Part shown: one piece after another, positions 7,518 to 15,718 of the stretch | Layout: each line of letters begins with the position of its first letter | Position numbering within the stretch: the first letter of the stretch is position 1 | Source: Candidatus Gemmiger stercorigallinarum | Lineage (GTDB): Bacteria > Bacillota > Clostridia > Oscillospirales > Ruminococcaceae | NCBI GenBank assembly: GCA_019119495.1 | Contig: DWWX01000034.1 | Location: 1-49,157, forward strand | Length of the DNA stretch: 49,157 nucleotides | Direction of reading: 5' to 3' | Program-made: the position numbers and the translations under genes | Notes under the pieces: model-generated | What the model was told of the DNA's origin: nothing | Seen by the model: the letters and a program-made list of their open reading frames with translations, nothing else | Databases searched by the model: none

Positions 7518-8357
7518 ATGTCCTGGATGATCGTTTCGGATACGTCTTGCGAGATCCGTGAGCTGGAAGATCTGTGCGCCGGCGTACAGTTTGGGCTGGT
7601 GCCGTTCAAGATCCGGGTGGGCGAACGGGAGTTCGTTGACCTGCCCACGCTGAGCGTGCGCCAGATGCTGAAAGCCATGACCGACTACAAGGGCGGCAGT
7701 TCCACCGCCTGCCCCAGCCCGGAGGAATGGGCCGAGCAGTTTTTGAAGGCGGACAACGTGATCGCCCTGACCATCAGCCACAACCTGTCCGGCAGCTACA
7801 ACGCCGCCCAAAGCGCCCGCGAGATGGTGCTGGACGAGTACCCGGACAAAAACATCTTTATCCTGGATACGCTGAGCTGCGCCGGCGCGCTGGCGGAGGC
7901 CGCCGTGCTGGCCAACCGGCTGATCGGCGAAGGAAAGAGCTTTGAGGAGATCTGCCGCGCCCTGACCGAGCACAACGACGCCGGGCACATCCTGTTTGCG
8001 CTGGCCAGCTTTGAGAACCTGGCCAAAGCCGGGCGGGTGAGCAAGGTGGTGGGCTTTATTGCCGGCGCGCTGAACATGCGGGTGCTGGGCCGCCGCACCC
8101 CGGACGGAAAGATCGACTTTTTCTACAAGACCCGCGGCGAGACCAGGGTGCTGGCCCGTATTTTGGAGCAGATGGACCTGGACGGCTTTGACGGCAGCCG
8201 CACCGTGCGCATCAGCCACTGCGGCAACGAGACTGCCGCCGGCCTGCTGGAGCACGGCATCCACGCCAAGTGGCCGCAGGCCGAGGTGGTCGTTACCCCC
8301 TGCGCCGGCCTGTGCAGCTTTTACGCGCAGGACCAGGGCATTATTTTGACCTACTGA
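7518..8357 (+). CDS. degV: DegV family fatty-acid-binding protein
   Basis: 279 residues, the usual length of DegV proteins, which hold a fatty acid for phosphorylation by fatty-acid kinase FakA. Seen: the opening IVSDTSCEI (family S-D-S/T motif), the pocket region SSTACPSPEEW near 60, VIALTISHNLSGSYNAA near 85 and the two-lobed length. ATG at 7518 is preceded by GGGAGG. The gene stands alone between a divergent metY operon and a terminator; no fakA is in the window. Binding specificity cannot be read from the sequence. Confidence 0.9.
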   Translation: MSWMIVSDTSCEIRELEDLCAGVQFGLVPFKIRVGEREFVDLPTLSVRQMLKAMTDYKGGSSTACPSPEEWAEQFLKADNVIALTISHNLSGSYNAAQSAREMVLDEYPDKNIFILDTLSCAGALAEAAVLANRLIGEGKSFEEICRALTEHNDAGHILFALASFENLAKAGRVSKVVGFIAGALNMRVLGRRTPDGKIDFFYKTRGETRVLARILEQMDLDGFDGSRTVRISHCGNETAAGLLEHGIHAKWPQAEVVVTPCAGLCSFYAQDQGIILTY

Positions 8358-8376
8358 TTTGCCAAAACATAAACGA

Positions 8377-8429
8377 TCCGCCCCCGCAGGGCAGCTGGTT
8401 GTGCTGCCGCGCGGGGGCGGACTGTTTTT
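8377..8429 (+). terminator. Terminator of degV
   Basis: An 11-bp GC stem (8377-8387 with 8411-8421) followed by T5 at 8425-8429. Confidence 0.75.
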
Positions 8430-8451
8430 GCCGTGGGACTGCCCCGATCGG

Positions 8452-9615
8452 TCAGGCTTCGGGCAGCTGCCAGGTCTCGCTGGTCATGGTGCCGTCCGCA
8501 CTTTTTATAAGGATCTGTGCCGTGACGGCGGCGCCGTCCGAGCCTACCTGCCAGACAAGCTCTGTCTCCCCTTCGGGCCAGCCCTCCGGGGACAGATAAG
8601 CCCCATCCGCAAAGTACCAGCCGGAGCCCAGGTTCCCGTCGGCAAGGGCCGCCGTCTTGGTGTCCAGCAAAGTACCTGCCGCACGGATCTCTGCCGGGCT
8701 CATGTCAGCGACACGTTCCATGGCATCGTCGGTGGCCGCGTTCAGTTCCTCCTCGTCCGGGCTTTGAGCTGCCGTTTCGGACTGTTCGGGGCCGCCGTTC
8801 TTCCACTCGTCGATCCAGGCCTGGGCGGCTTCCGGGTCCGCCTTGCCTGCATCCAGAGGCAGATCAAACACCAGGTTGACGCCCGCATAGTCCGGATCTG
8901 CGGTGATGGCTCCGGTGACCGCATCGAATTGGAATGCTTCGGTGTTATAGAAGGGGCTTCCGGTGGACACACAGAGCACCACGTCCCGGTCGGCAAAGGC
9001 TTCCACGTTATCGCAGCCCAGGAACAGGTAGCGTACGCCGTCCTGCACCATATCCTTGCGCTCAGGATTGAGCCAGTACTGGGCGGGCTGCAAATCGGGG
9101 ATGGCCAGCCGCATCTGGGCAAAGCTGTTCGACAGGCGGAAGGGATCGCTCTCGTCAGACAGTTCCGGCATGGGGGTGCCGTCGGACTTTCGCACCGCCA
9201 CCACCGCGTAGGTGGTGCCGTTTTCCGGCTCGCCGTCGGTCCAGCCGCTGCTCCAGGTATCGGTCAGGTGCTCGCCGGTCGCAAGGCCCAGCAGCGTCAC
9301 ATCGTAGCCGGCGTCGGACTGGGTCTCGTTGACGGCAACGGCTTCGTCCCCTTCAAACAGGGCGGCCACATCGCTTTCCCCCATCGCCTCGGCGGCCTGA
9401 GGCGCGTTCAGCAGTACGCCGGCGGCATACACGCCGCCGCCCAGGCAGGCGGCCGCCAGTACAACGGCAGCGGCAACGGTCAGCTTGCGTTTTTTCATAT
9501 CGGGTTCTCCTTTCTGCAGGCGGGCCGCACCTTCCCGGCGCGCCGCCCGGCAGATGGCCTGCCGGTCCAGCCCGCAGGCCGAGATCGCCCTGCGCATCAG
9601 GTCGCGTTCATTCAT
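8452..9615 (-). CDS. Membrane-anchored protein paired with a sigma factor, probable anti-sigma factor
   Basis: 387 residues from the ATG at 9615, which lies inside the end of the sigma-factor gene (8-bp overlap), so translation is coupled. A short cytoplasmic N-terminus (1-45, Arg-rich, MNERDLMRRAISACGL...) is followed by one membrane segment (about 46-68, KLTVAAAVVLAAACLGGGVYA). The remaining 320 residues would lie outside and are acidic (DUF4179-like in general look). Gene order and topology match Clostridia sigma/anti-sigma modules in which the outside domain senses the envelope. No zinc-binding HxxxCxxC motif is visible, so it is not a ZAS-type anti-sigma. Confidence 0.7.
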   Translation of the reverse strand: MNERDLMRRAISACGLDRQAICRAARREGAARLQKGEPDMKKRKLTVAAAVVLAAACLGGGVYAAGVLLNAPQAAEAMGESDVAALFEGDEAVAVNETQSDAGYDVTLLGLATGEHLTDTWSSGWTDGEPENGTTYAVVAVRKSDGTPMPELSDESDPFRLSNSFAQMRLAIPDLQPAQYWLNPERKDMVQDGVRYLFLGCDNVEAFADRDVVLCVSTGSPFYNTEAFQFDAVTGAITADPDYAGVNLVFDLPLDAGKADPEAAQAWIDEWKNGGPEQSETAAQSPDEEELNAATDDAMERVADMSPAEIRAAGTLLDTKTAALADGNLGSGWYFADGAYLSPEGWPEGETELVWQVGSDGAAVTAQILIKSADGTMTSETWQLPEA

Positions 9616-10177
9616 GGTCGGCACCGTCCTTTGCATACAGTCTGCGTAGTTTTGCCAATGTTCGGTACAGCTTTGCCTTGACCGTCGGCTCCTTCATGCC
9701 CAGGGCGCGGGCGGTGTCCCGCAGCGTCATGTCCAGCAGGTAGTGGCAGATGAAGATCTTTTGCACGTCGGCAGGGCACTGTTTCAGCTGCGCGGCGATC
9801 TGTTCCACCAGCAGCCGGTCCTCGGTGATCTGCGCCGTCAGGGGCTGGCGGGCGGCCAGCTCGGCCAGGTCCGGCTCGTCGTACAGCTCGCCGTCGCCGT
9901 CCTGGCGCTGCAGCGGCACCAGGCATGCCAGCCGCTGGCGCAGCGTGTAAAACCGATGCAGCTTGCTTTTTGCCACATGGCGGACAAAGGCGTGGGGGTC
10001 GCGCAGGTAGTCCTGCCCTTTCTGCAAAAGCACCGCATAGACTTCGGCGTAGACCTCCTGCATCAGGTCAGGCAGCTGGGCGGGGTCGGCGCAGCGGCGG
10101 GTCAGGTAAAGCAGGGTCTCGCTGTAGGTCTCCTCGTACAGCGATTCAAAAAAAGGGGCAATGACTTGCGCGCTCAA
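9608..10177 (-). CDS. RNA polymerase sigma factor, sigma-70 family (ECF-like)
   Basis: About 189 residues. Region 2 at about 10-75 (FFESLYEETYSETLLYLTRRCADPAQLPDLMQEVYAEVY) and region 4 at about 125-185 (LKQCPADVQKIFICHYLLDMTLRDTARALGMKEPTVKAKLYRTLAKLRRLY) are clear. The start is uncertain: the TTG at 10177 has GAGGTG 7 nt upstream and gives the family-like opening LSAQVIAPFFESLYEE; GTG codons at 10186 and 10195 are alternatives. The gene overlaps the following membrane-protein gene by 8 bp, a sigma/anti-sigma arrangement. Confidence 0.85.
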   Translation of the reverse strand: MSAQVIAPFFESLYEETYSETLLYLTRRCADPAQLPDLMQEVYAEVYAVLLQKGQDYLRDPHAFVRHVAKSKLHRFYTLRQRLACLVPLQRQDGDGELYDEPDLAELAARQPLTAQITEDRLLVEQIAAQLKQCPADVQKIFICHYLLDMTLRDTARALGMKEPTVKAKLYRTLAKLRRLYAKDGADHE

Positions 10178-10254
10178 TCGTTTCACCTCTTTCACCCTGT
10201 TTGTGTCCTTCTGTGCCGGTTTGGTTGCAGGCCGCGGCAAAGTTTTTTGAAAAC

Positions 10255-10322
10255 AGCAGCCCCGCCCCGGCGCAGGGGCCGCCCGCATCCATCGGGCTGC
10301 TCCCCTGCGCGGGGGCGGGGCG
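10255..10322 (-). terminator. Terminator of the GNAT gene
   Basis: A long GC-rich imperfect stem (about 10259-10278 with 10303-10322), followed on the minus strand by a short T run. Confidence 0.6.
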
Positions 10323-10344
10323 TTTTCTGTTTGATCGCTGCGGG

Positions 10345-10806
10345 TCAGCGGCTGCGGCTCATTGCCCAGACCTGCACGGCAAAGCTCTCGTTGCCCGGCA
10401 TCCGGCCGGACACCAGCTTGTCCACCGCAAAGCCGAAGCTCTCGTACAGCCGCCGCGCAGGCTCGTTGCCTTTCAGCACCTCGATGCAGCAAAGGGCAGG
10501 CTCCTGCCGCAGGGCATTGGCGACCAGGGCGCGGCCGATCCCCCGGCGATGCTGCGGCGGGGCAACATACAGCCAGGCCAGCTCCTCCCCGGTATACGCG
10601 CAGAAGCCGACCGGCCGGCCGTTGTACACGGCCACGTCCAGGTGGGGATATTCAAACAGGCCCTCCCGCTCGGCCGCGACCGGCAGGGGCAGGAACGCCT
10701 CGTCCAGCCCGGCCAGACGCAGCTCCTGCCTGCGGGCTTCGTCGTGCACCGTGCAAAGCGCCGGCCAGTCCTGCGGCTGATAGGCGCGGATCTGAATGGA
10801 TTCCAT
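10345..10806 (-). CDS. GNAT family N-acetyltransferase
   Basis: 153 residues with the GNAT fold. The acetyl-CoA pyrophosphate loop is seen in AWLYVAPPQHRRGIGRALVANAL (about residues 78-100, R/Q-x-x-G-x-G/A type) and the C-terminal NEPARRLYESFGF motif near 113-126. ATG at 10806 with GAGGGG upstream. The substrate is not predictable. It sits between murC and the sigma/anti-sigma pair on the same strand, with hairpins on both sides, so it is probably its own unit. Confidence 0.85.
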   Translation of the reverse strand: MESIQIRAYQPQDWPALCTVHDEARRQELRLAGLDEAFLPLPVAAEREGLFEYPHLDVAVYNGRPVGFCAYTGEELAWLYVAPPQHRRGIGRALVANALRQEPALCCIEVLKGNEPARRLYESFGFAVDKLVSGRMPGNESFAVQVWAMSRSR

Positions 10807-10912
10807 CTTGTTCCCCTCATTCTTTCTGTTTGCTACAGCAGGCCGGGCAGCCGCTGCCGCAGCTGCCCGGCCCTTGTGGCCGCCGGCGCCGGGTACGGGC
10901 CGGCGCCGCGCC

Positions 10913-12286
10913 TTATTGCTCTACCATTTTGTCGGCGGCCTTGTACAGGTCGCCGCAGCTCATGCAGACCACCAGGTCGCCCTTGCCGGCATGGGCCTTG
11001 ACCCAGTCGGCGGCGGCGTCCAGGCCGTCCACCACGACGCTGCCGGGGATCTTGGCGGCCAGGTCCTCGCTGCGCACGCTGCCGTCGTCCACCTCGCGGC
11101 TGCCCATGACGGGCAGCAGCACCACCTGGTCGGCGGAGCGGAGCACATCGGCAAAGTCCTGCATCAGGGCTTTGGTGCGGCTGTAGGTGAAGGGCTGATG
11201 CACCGCGATGACCCGCTGATACCCCAGCGAACGGGCGGTCTTGAGGGTGGCGGCCAGCTCGGTGGGATGGTGGGCGTAGTCGTCCACGATCACGGCGCCG
11301 TTGCACTCGCCCTTGACCTCGAACCGGCGGCCCATGCCCTTGAAGTTTTCGGCGGCACGCTCGGCGTCGGCGGGCTGCAGGCCCAGCGGGCGCACGCAGC
11401 AGCACATGGCCAGGGCATTGTAGATGTTGTGGTAGCCCGGCACGTTCAGGCGCAGGTGGGCGAAATGCTCGCCCAGTTCCTCCACGTCAAACTCGTAGAA
11501 GCCGGGGCGGTATTCCCGGATGTTGACGGCGCGGAAGCGGGCGTCGTTCTCGATGCCGAAGGAGAGCACCGGCCGGTCGATGGAGTTCATCACGTCCAGC
11601 GTGTTGGGGTCGTCCAGGTTGAACACCACGGTGCGGGACAGCAGCGCAAATTTCTGGAACGCCAGCTTGAGCTTGCCCATGGTGCCGTAATATTCCAGAT
11701 GGTCGTTGTCAATGTTCAGGATAATGCCCAGGTAGGAGGTCAGGTAAAGGAAGGTCTCGCTGTACTCGCAGGCTTCGACAACGATGCTGTCGCCGCCGCC
11801 CACCTTGCCGTAGCCGCCGATCAGGGGCAGCTTGCCGCCGATGACCGCCGCCGGGTCCTTGCCCGCCAGTTCCAGCATGGTGACGATCATGCCGGTGGTG
11901 GTGGTTTTGCCGTGGGTGCCGGCCACGCCCACGCTGTGCGGGTACAGACGGCTGACATACCCCAGCAGCGCCGCGCGCTCCACCGTGCGGATGCCGTGGG
12001 CGTGGGCGGCCTGGAGCTCCGGGTTGACGTCATGGATGGCGGCGCTGTACACCACCAGCTGGGCGTCGCCCAGGTTGGCGGCGTCGTGCCCCAGCGTGAC
12101 GGTCATGCCCATGGCGCGCTCGGCCTGGGTGATCTTGGTCTCCTCCACGTCGCTGCCGGTCAGGGCATAGCCGCGGGCATGCAGGATCTGGATCAGCGGG
12201 AACATGCCGGAACCGCCGCAGCCGATACAGTGGATGCGCTTGACCCCATCCAGCAATTTCGGGTCGTAACTGTTATAATAAGCCAT
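10913..12286 (-). CDS. murC: UDP-N-acetylmuramate--L-alanine ligase
   Basis: 457 residues, normal for MurC, which adds L-Ala to UDP-MurNAc with ATP in the cytoplasmic steps of peptidoglycan synthesis. Seen: N-terminal Rossmann part IHCIGCGGSGMFPLIQILHARGY (18-40), ATP-binding GTHGKTTTTGMI (about 118-129), NIDNDHLEYYG (Mur central domain) and the C-terminal VDDYAHHPTELAATL motif. ATG at 12286 with GAGGTG upstream. It is not in a dcw cluster here; its neighbours are a GNAT gene and a divergent small gene. Confidence 0.97.
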   Translation of the reverse strand: MAYYNSYDPKLLDGVKRIHCIGCGGSGMFPLIQILHARGYALTGSDVEETKITQAERAMGMTVTLGHDAANLGDAQLVVYSAAIHDVNPELQAAHAHGIRTVERAALLGYVSRLYPHSVGVAGTHGKTTTTGMIVTMLELAGKDPAAVIGGKLPLIGGYGKVGGGDSIVVEACEYSETFLYLTSYLGIILNIDNDHLEYYGTMGKLKLAFQKFALLSRTVVFNLDDPNTLDVMNSIDRPVLSFGIENDARFRAVNIREYRPGFYEFDVEELGEHFAHLRLNVPGYHNIYNALAMCCCVRPLGLQPADAERAAENFKGMGRRFEVKGECNGAVIVDDYAHHPTELAATLKTARSLGYQRVIAVHQPFTYSRTKALMQDFADVLRSADQVVLLPVMGSREVDDGSVRSEDLAAKIPGSVVVDGLDAAADWVKAHAGKGDLVVCMSCGDLYKAADKMVEQ

Positions 12287-12366
12287 CGGTCGTCACCTCA
12301 AACATAGATTGGCCTTCGTGCAGGGCCTGGGCAGCCGGTCATACCCGGCGGATCATGTACAGGAAC

Positions 12367-12421
12367 ATTATACTTTTTTTTCATTTGAAAATAAACACTT
12401 TTCTAAAAATTTTGGTATAAT
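12367..12421. promoter_or_regulatory. Divergent promoters for murC and the small plus-strand gene
   Basis: A minus-strand TATAAT (12367-12372) faces murC. A plus-strand extended -10, TGGTATAAT (12413-12421), faces the 73-residue gene. Neither has a good -35 box. The stretch between them is AT-rich, in contrast to its surroundings. Confidence 0.5.
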
Positions 12422-12479
12422 TACAGAAAATGGCGGGCGCCGCTTTGGCACTTTACCCGCAGAAAGGGGGTCCCGCCGC

Positions 12480-12701
12480 ATGAAAAACTGGAAGATCGGC
12501 CTGGGCGTGCCGCCGCAGCCGGCCCAAAAACCGGCCTGCCTGCCGGTGTCCGCCGCCGAGCTGGCCCGCATCGGCATCCCGGCCCGCAAGATCCCCCGCA
12601 TCCTTGGGGAACTGGCGGCGCTGCTGCAGGCCGACCCCGGGCTGGCCGACCGCCCCACCGCCCTGCGGCTGGCGCGGGCGCTGGACGCCCTGCTGCCCTG
12701 A
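12480..12701 (+). CDS. Small protein of unknown function
   Basis: 73 residues from the ATG at 12480, which has AAAGGGGG upstream. The N-terminus is basic and Pro-rich (MKNWKIGLGVPPQPAQKPACLP). Residues 23-73 are predicted helical and Leu/Ala/Arg-rich (AAELARIGIPARKIPRILGELAALLQADPGL...ALRLARALDALLP). No signal peptide or membrane segment. The promoter and ribosome site support a real gene. No family recognised. Confidence 0.55.
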   Translation: MKNWKIGLGVPPQPAQKPACLPVSAAELARIGIPARKIPRILGELAALLQADPGLADRPTALRLARALDALLP

Positions 12702-12866
12702 GCCGGCCGCAGTTTGTTGCTGCGGCAACGCATTTTGCCTCCTCAGTATGATATCCTATGCTTGCCGGAAGGGAGTTGACCCGGACGGCGCCCAACCTGT
12801 TCGATGCCGGCAGAGCGCCGGTCCCGCATAAATGCTGTATATAAGTTTGGAAAGGAGCGTTTTCCT

Positions 12867-13241
12867 ATGAAAGTTTATCGCTGCGCCCATTGCGGCAACA
12901 TTGTTTTCCATCTCCACGACGCCGGCGTGCCGGTGTTCTGCTGCGGCCAGAAGATGGAGCTGCTGGTCCCCGGCTCGGTGGACGCCGCCGCTGAAAAGCA
13001 CGTGCCCGCCGTGACGGTGGAGGGCAGCCGCGTGCTGGTCCAGGTGGGCTCGGTCGAGCATCCGATGATCGCCGAGCATTATATCGAGTGGATCGCCGTT
13101 GAGACGGACAAAGGCGTCAGTGTCAAATGGCTGAAGGCCGGCGACGCCCCCAAGGCCGAGTTTGTTCTGGCCGAGGGCGAGAAGGCCGCCGCGGTGTACG
13201 CCTACTGCAACCTGCACGGCCTGTGGCGCGCGGAGGTCTGA
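12867..13241 (+). CDS. dfx: Desulfoferrodoxin-type superoxide reductase (two-iron)
   Basis: 124 residues. Reduces superoxide to hydrogen peroxide without making O2, a typical defence of strict anaerobes. Both iron sites are complete. Center I has Cys6, Cys9, Cys25 and Cys26 (YRCAHCG, FCCG; desulforedoxin-like). Center II has His45, His65, His71, Cys114 and His117 (KHVP, EHPMIAEHYIEW, YCNLHGLW), the four-His/one-Cys catalytic site. ATG at 12867 with AAAGGAG upstream. It is followed by its own terminator, so it is probably monocistronic. Electrons probably come from rubredoxin, which is not in the window. Confidence 0.95.
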   Translation: MKVYRCAHCGNIVFHLHDAGVPVFCCGQKMELLVPGSVDAAAEKHVPAVTVEGSRVLVQVGSVEHPMIAEHYIEWIAVETDKGVSVKWLKAGDAPKAEFVLAEGEKAAAVYAYCNLHGLWRAEV

Positions 13242-13346
13242 CCCCGGCGCCCCCGCAATTTTATCCAAGACCCATTTTCCTTCCTCCTTATCGCATCCCA
13301 TAATTCTATCATCTTATGGCATGCGCCCGGTTTCCCGCCGGGTCTC

Positions 13347-13398
13347 CCCCGCCCCGGCCTGCGGATGCGCTGCAGCCGGGGCGGGGGCATTTCTTTTT
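13347..13398 (+). terminator. Terminator after the superoxide reductase gene
   Basis: A 12-bp GC stem (13347-13358 with 13375-13386) followed by a T-rich tail ending at 13398. Confidence 0.7.
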
Positions 13399-13499
13399 GC
13401 TGCACGGCGTGTTATAATGGCAGCAGACAGTTCAAATACAGGCGCACGGCGGCCGGCATCCGCCCCGCAGTGCGCCGGCCAAACCGGGAGGTCCTGCAT

Positions 13500-14321
13500 A
13501 TGTGGACATGTGGATTGCTGAAAGAAAACGCCCGCAGCGCGCTGCGCGGCCGCTACTGGCCGGTGGTGGCCGTCTGCCTGATCGCCTCGATCCTGGGCGG
13601 GACCAATGCGGCCAACGCCATCGTTCAGCTCAACCTCAACATCTCCAACCTGGTGGAGGAGGCGACCAGCCCCCAGGTCTGGACGGGCAACTATCCCCAG
13701 CAGGACCTGAGCTATGCGGCGGGCACCCTGGTCTATGACATGTTCCGGTACGGGCTGTGGGTGGTGCTGCTGATCTTTGTTCTGGCCGCGCTGGCGGTGG
13801 GCGTGGTGTTCCGGACCTTTGTGGGCAGCCCCGCCCAGGCCGGCCTGTACCGCTATATGATGGAGAACCGCCAGGGCGGCAGCCCGCTGGGCACCCTGTT
13901 CACCATCTTCCGCACCCCTTACCTGAACGTGGTAAAGGTTTTGTTCCTGACCAACCTGAAGATCACGCTGGGGTATTTTCTGTTTTTGGTGCCGGGCATC
14001 ATCTGGGGATACCGCTACCGGCTGGTCCCCTACCTGATGGCCGAGAACCCCTACCTTTCCACCGGCCACGCCATGGAACTGAGCCGGCAGATGATGCACG
14101 GCGAAAAGTGGCACAGCTTTTTGCTGGAGCTGTCCTTTTTTGGCTGGGCGCTTTTGTGCGCGCTGACGCTGGGCATCGGCTATTTGTTTTTGCAGCCCTA
14201 TATGCAGGCCACCTTTGCCGAGCTGTACGCCGCTTTGCGCAGCAAGGCGCTGGCCTACGGCTACACCGACGAGAGCGAACTGGGCGGCTTTGTGTACCAC
14301 CAGCCCCAAACCGGCGGCTGA
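13500..14321 (+). CDS. DUF975 family integral membrane protein
   Basis: 273 residues. The family pattern is clear: N-terminal LLKENARSALRGRYWPVVAVCLIAS, several hydrophobic segments (about 21-38, 82-108, 140-165, 205-235), the central VKVLFLTNLKITLGYFLFLVPGIIWGYRYRLVPYLMAENPYLS and AMELSRQMMHGEKWHSFLLELSFFGW. DUF975 proteins are common in Clostridia; their function is unknown. ATG at 13500 has GGGAGG upstream. A TATAAT lies about 75 bp upstream without a clear -35. It forms a single unit between two terminators. Confidence 0.85.
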   Translation: MWTCGLLKENARSALRGRYWPVVAVCLIASILGGTNAANAIVQLNLNISNLVEEATSPQVWTGNYPQQDLSYAAGTLVYDMFRYGLWVVLLIFVLAALAVGVVFRTFVGSPAQAGLYRYMMENRQGGSPLGTLFTIFRTPYLNVVKVLFLTNLKITLGYFLFLVPGIIWGYRYRLVPYLMAENPYLSTGHAMELSRQMMHGEKWHSFLLELSFFGWALLCALTLGIGYLFLQPYMQATFAELYAALRSKALAYGYTDESELGGFVYHQPQTGG

Positions 14322-14407
14322 CCGCCACCGCGGCGTGCGGCCCGGCCGGCATACGCTGGCAGCAATACCGGGCAGCCCCTTTGGCGGCGTACGCCCAGGG
14401 TGCCTTT

Positions 14408-14474
14408 GCCGCAAAATCGAACCAAAACAGGCCGTTGGCTGCGTTGCCATCGGCCTGTTTTGTGATTTTGCGGC
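14408..14474 (+). terminator. Long hairpin, probable terminator of the DUF975 gene
   Basis: Two consecutive stems (14408-14418 with 14464-14474, and 14424-14433 with 14452-14461) make a 67-nt nearly continuous hairpin ending in T-rich sequence. The remainder of 14322-14638 holds no gene; it carries one arm of an inverted repeat described at 14505-14531. Confidence 0.5.
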
Positions 14475-14504
14475 TTCGCAGTTTTGCCGCCTGCGCGGCG
14501 AAAC

Positions 14505-14531
14505 CGCAGCGTCCTTGCGCCTGCTCCGCTT
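14505..14531 (-). repeat. Dispersed intergenic repeat, copy 1
   Basis: The reverse complement of this 27-bp stretch matches 15467-15493 at 23 of 27 positions by eye. The two copies flank the tRNA-Tyr/GNAT segment in opposite orientation. Confidence 0.4.
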
Positions 14532-14638
14532 TGGCGGGGCCGCCTTTTTGCTGCGCGCCTGCCGGGGCGTGCCCGGCGGGCGGCCGGCCCCGCAGAGCAC
14601 GCGCCGCCGAAAAAAGCAAATAAATTTGAAAAAAGGGC

Positions 14639-14667
14639 TTGCATTTCCGCAAAGTGTCTGCTATAAT
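14639..14667 (+). promoter_or_regulatory. Promoter of tRNA-Tyr
   Basis: TTGCAT (14639-14644), 17 bp, TATAAT (14662-14667). Confidence 0.8.
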
Positions 14668-14716
14668 AAGCAAGCACTCGCGAGGGGGACACCCCGCAGG
14701 GCACAAAAGTGAATAT

Positions 14717-14801
14717 GGGAGCTTTCCCGAGTGGCCAATGGGGACAGACTGTAAATCTGCTGCGTAATGCTTCGGTGGTTCGAATCCACCAGCTCCCACC
14801 A
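14717..14801 (+). tRNA. tRNA-Tyr (anticodon GTA)
   Basis: 85-nt class II tRNA with acceptor stem GGGAGCT/AGCTCCC, anticodon stem CAGA/TCTG around CTGTAAA (anticodon GTA), long variable arm, GGTTCGAATCC T-arm and encoded CCA. Confidence 0.95.
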
Positions 14802-14833
14802 AAATCCCGTCTGCGTAGGCAGGCGGGATTTTT
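14802..14833 (+). terminator. Terminator of tRNA-Tyr
   Basis: Stem AAATCCCG/CGGGATTT with T5 directly behind the tRNA. The GNAT gene follows 48 bp later and may be reached by read-through. Confidence 0.75.
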
Positions 14834-14880
14834 CATGCAAAAATGCACCTGGCAAATGATGATCCGAAAGGTATCAGGGT

Positions 14881-15408
14881 ATGTATTACGAGATAAAAAC
14901 CGACCGGCTGCTTTTAAGGCCCCTGAATCTCTCTGACTGGGCAACCGTTCATGCATATGCCGGCGACGAAGAGAATACAACGTACATGCTGTGGCTGCCC
15001 AACGACACGGCCGAGGAGACAAAACAGTTTTTGAGCCGCGTGACCGATGAATGGAAAAAAGCCGCCCCGGACTATTATGAGTTTGCCATTGTGTTTGAGG
15101 GGGTGCAGGTCGGCGCCATCTCCGTTGCGCTGAATGACGCAAGAGACACCGGGGAGCTGGGATGGGTCCTGAATAAACGGTATTGGAAAAGAGGCATCGC
15201 AGCAGAGGCCGCCTTTGCGATCAAAGAGTTTGCCCTGGATGTGCTGAAGCTTCGAAAACTGGTCGCCCATTGCGACAGCAGAAACACCCCTTCCGCCGAT
15301 CTGATGCGGAAACTGGGCATGACGCTGGAGTCGGACACCGGCACAAGGACCTATCCCAAAAGCGGGGAGACCGCGCGGGAGCTTACCTATTCGCTCTCCG
15401 TTCCCTGA
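14881..15408 (+). CDS. GNAT family N-acetyltransferase (RimJ/RimL type)
   Basis: 175 residues. Opens MYYEIKTDRLLLRPLNLSDW, the pattern of the Acetyltransf_3/RimJ-like subgroup. The acetyl-CoA site follows in GELGWVLNKRYWKRGIAAEAAFAIKEFAL (about 92-120), then LVAHCDSRNTPSADLMRKLGMTLE. The group includes ribosomal-protein and aminoglycoside acetyltransferases; the substrate here is unknown. The ATG at 14881 has a modest GAAAGG site about 12 nt upstream. Base composition is somewhat lower in GC than neighbours. Confidence 0.85.
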   Translation: MYYEIKTDRLLLRPLNLSDWATVHAYAGDEENTTYMLWLPNDTAEETKQFLSRVTDEWKKAAPDYYEFAIVFEGVQVGAISVALNDARDTGELGWVLNKRYWKRGIAAEAAFAIKEFALDVLKLRKLVAHCDSRNTPSADLMRKLGMTLESDTGTRTYPKSGETARELTYSLSVP

Positions 15409-15466
15409 GGAACGGCAGCCGCCCTGCCAAGGCCCCGCGGCGGCCGCCGCAAAACCGCCTGCGCAA

Positions 15467-15493
15467 AAGCGGAGGAAACGCAAGGAAGCTGCG
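15467..15493 (+). repeat. Dispersed intergenic repeat, copy 2
   Basis: Inverted counterpart of 14505-14531 (23/27 identical by eye). The surrounding gap 15409-15718 holds no gene; near its end lies an extended -10 promoter. Confidence 0.4.
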
Positions 15494-15649
15494 TCCTTTT
15501 GGGGAGCAGGCCACTTCCCTTTCCGCATCCAATTTGTGCAATGGCCGTTGCTTTTAATTTTGCGGTGCAGCCCTGCCCGGCGTCGGCTTTTTCGTCCGCC
15601 AAAGTTTGCACCCACTGTGCCTGCTGGCGTTTTCTTTTCCGCCTGTTCG

Positions 15650-15658
15650 TGGTATACT
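15650..15658 (+). promoter_or_regulatory. Extended -10 promoter of the M29 aminopeptidase gene
   Basis: TGGTATACT (TGn plus TATACT) about 60 bp before the start codon, without a clear -35 box. Confidence 0.5.
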
Positions 15659-15718
15659 ATATCCCAGTATGAAAGCCCAATCCCCCGCCCTGCGGGGCAA
15701 AAAGGAGAAATGTACAAG

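Noticed and set aside
10796..12307. A 503-codon frame on the plus strand
   Set aside because: Antisense of murC; rich in Ala/Val/His/Gly with no recognisable domain.
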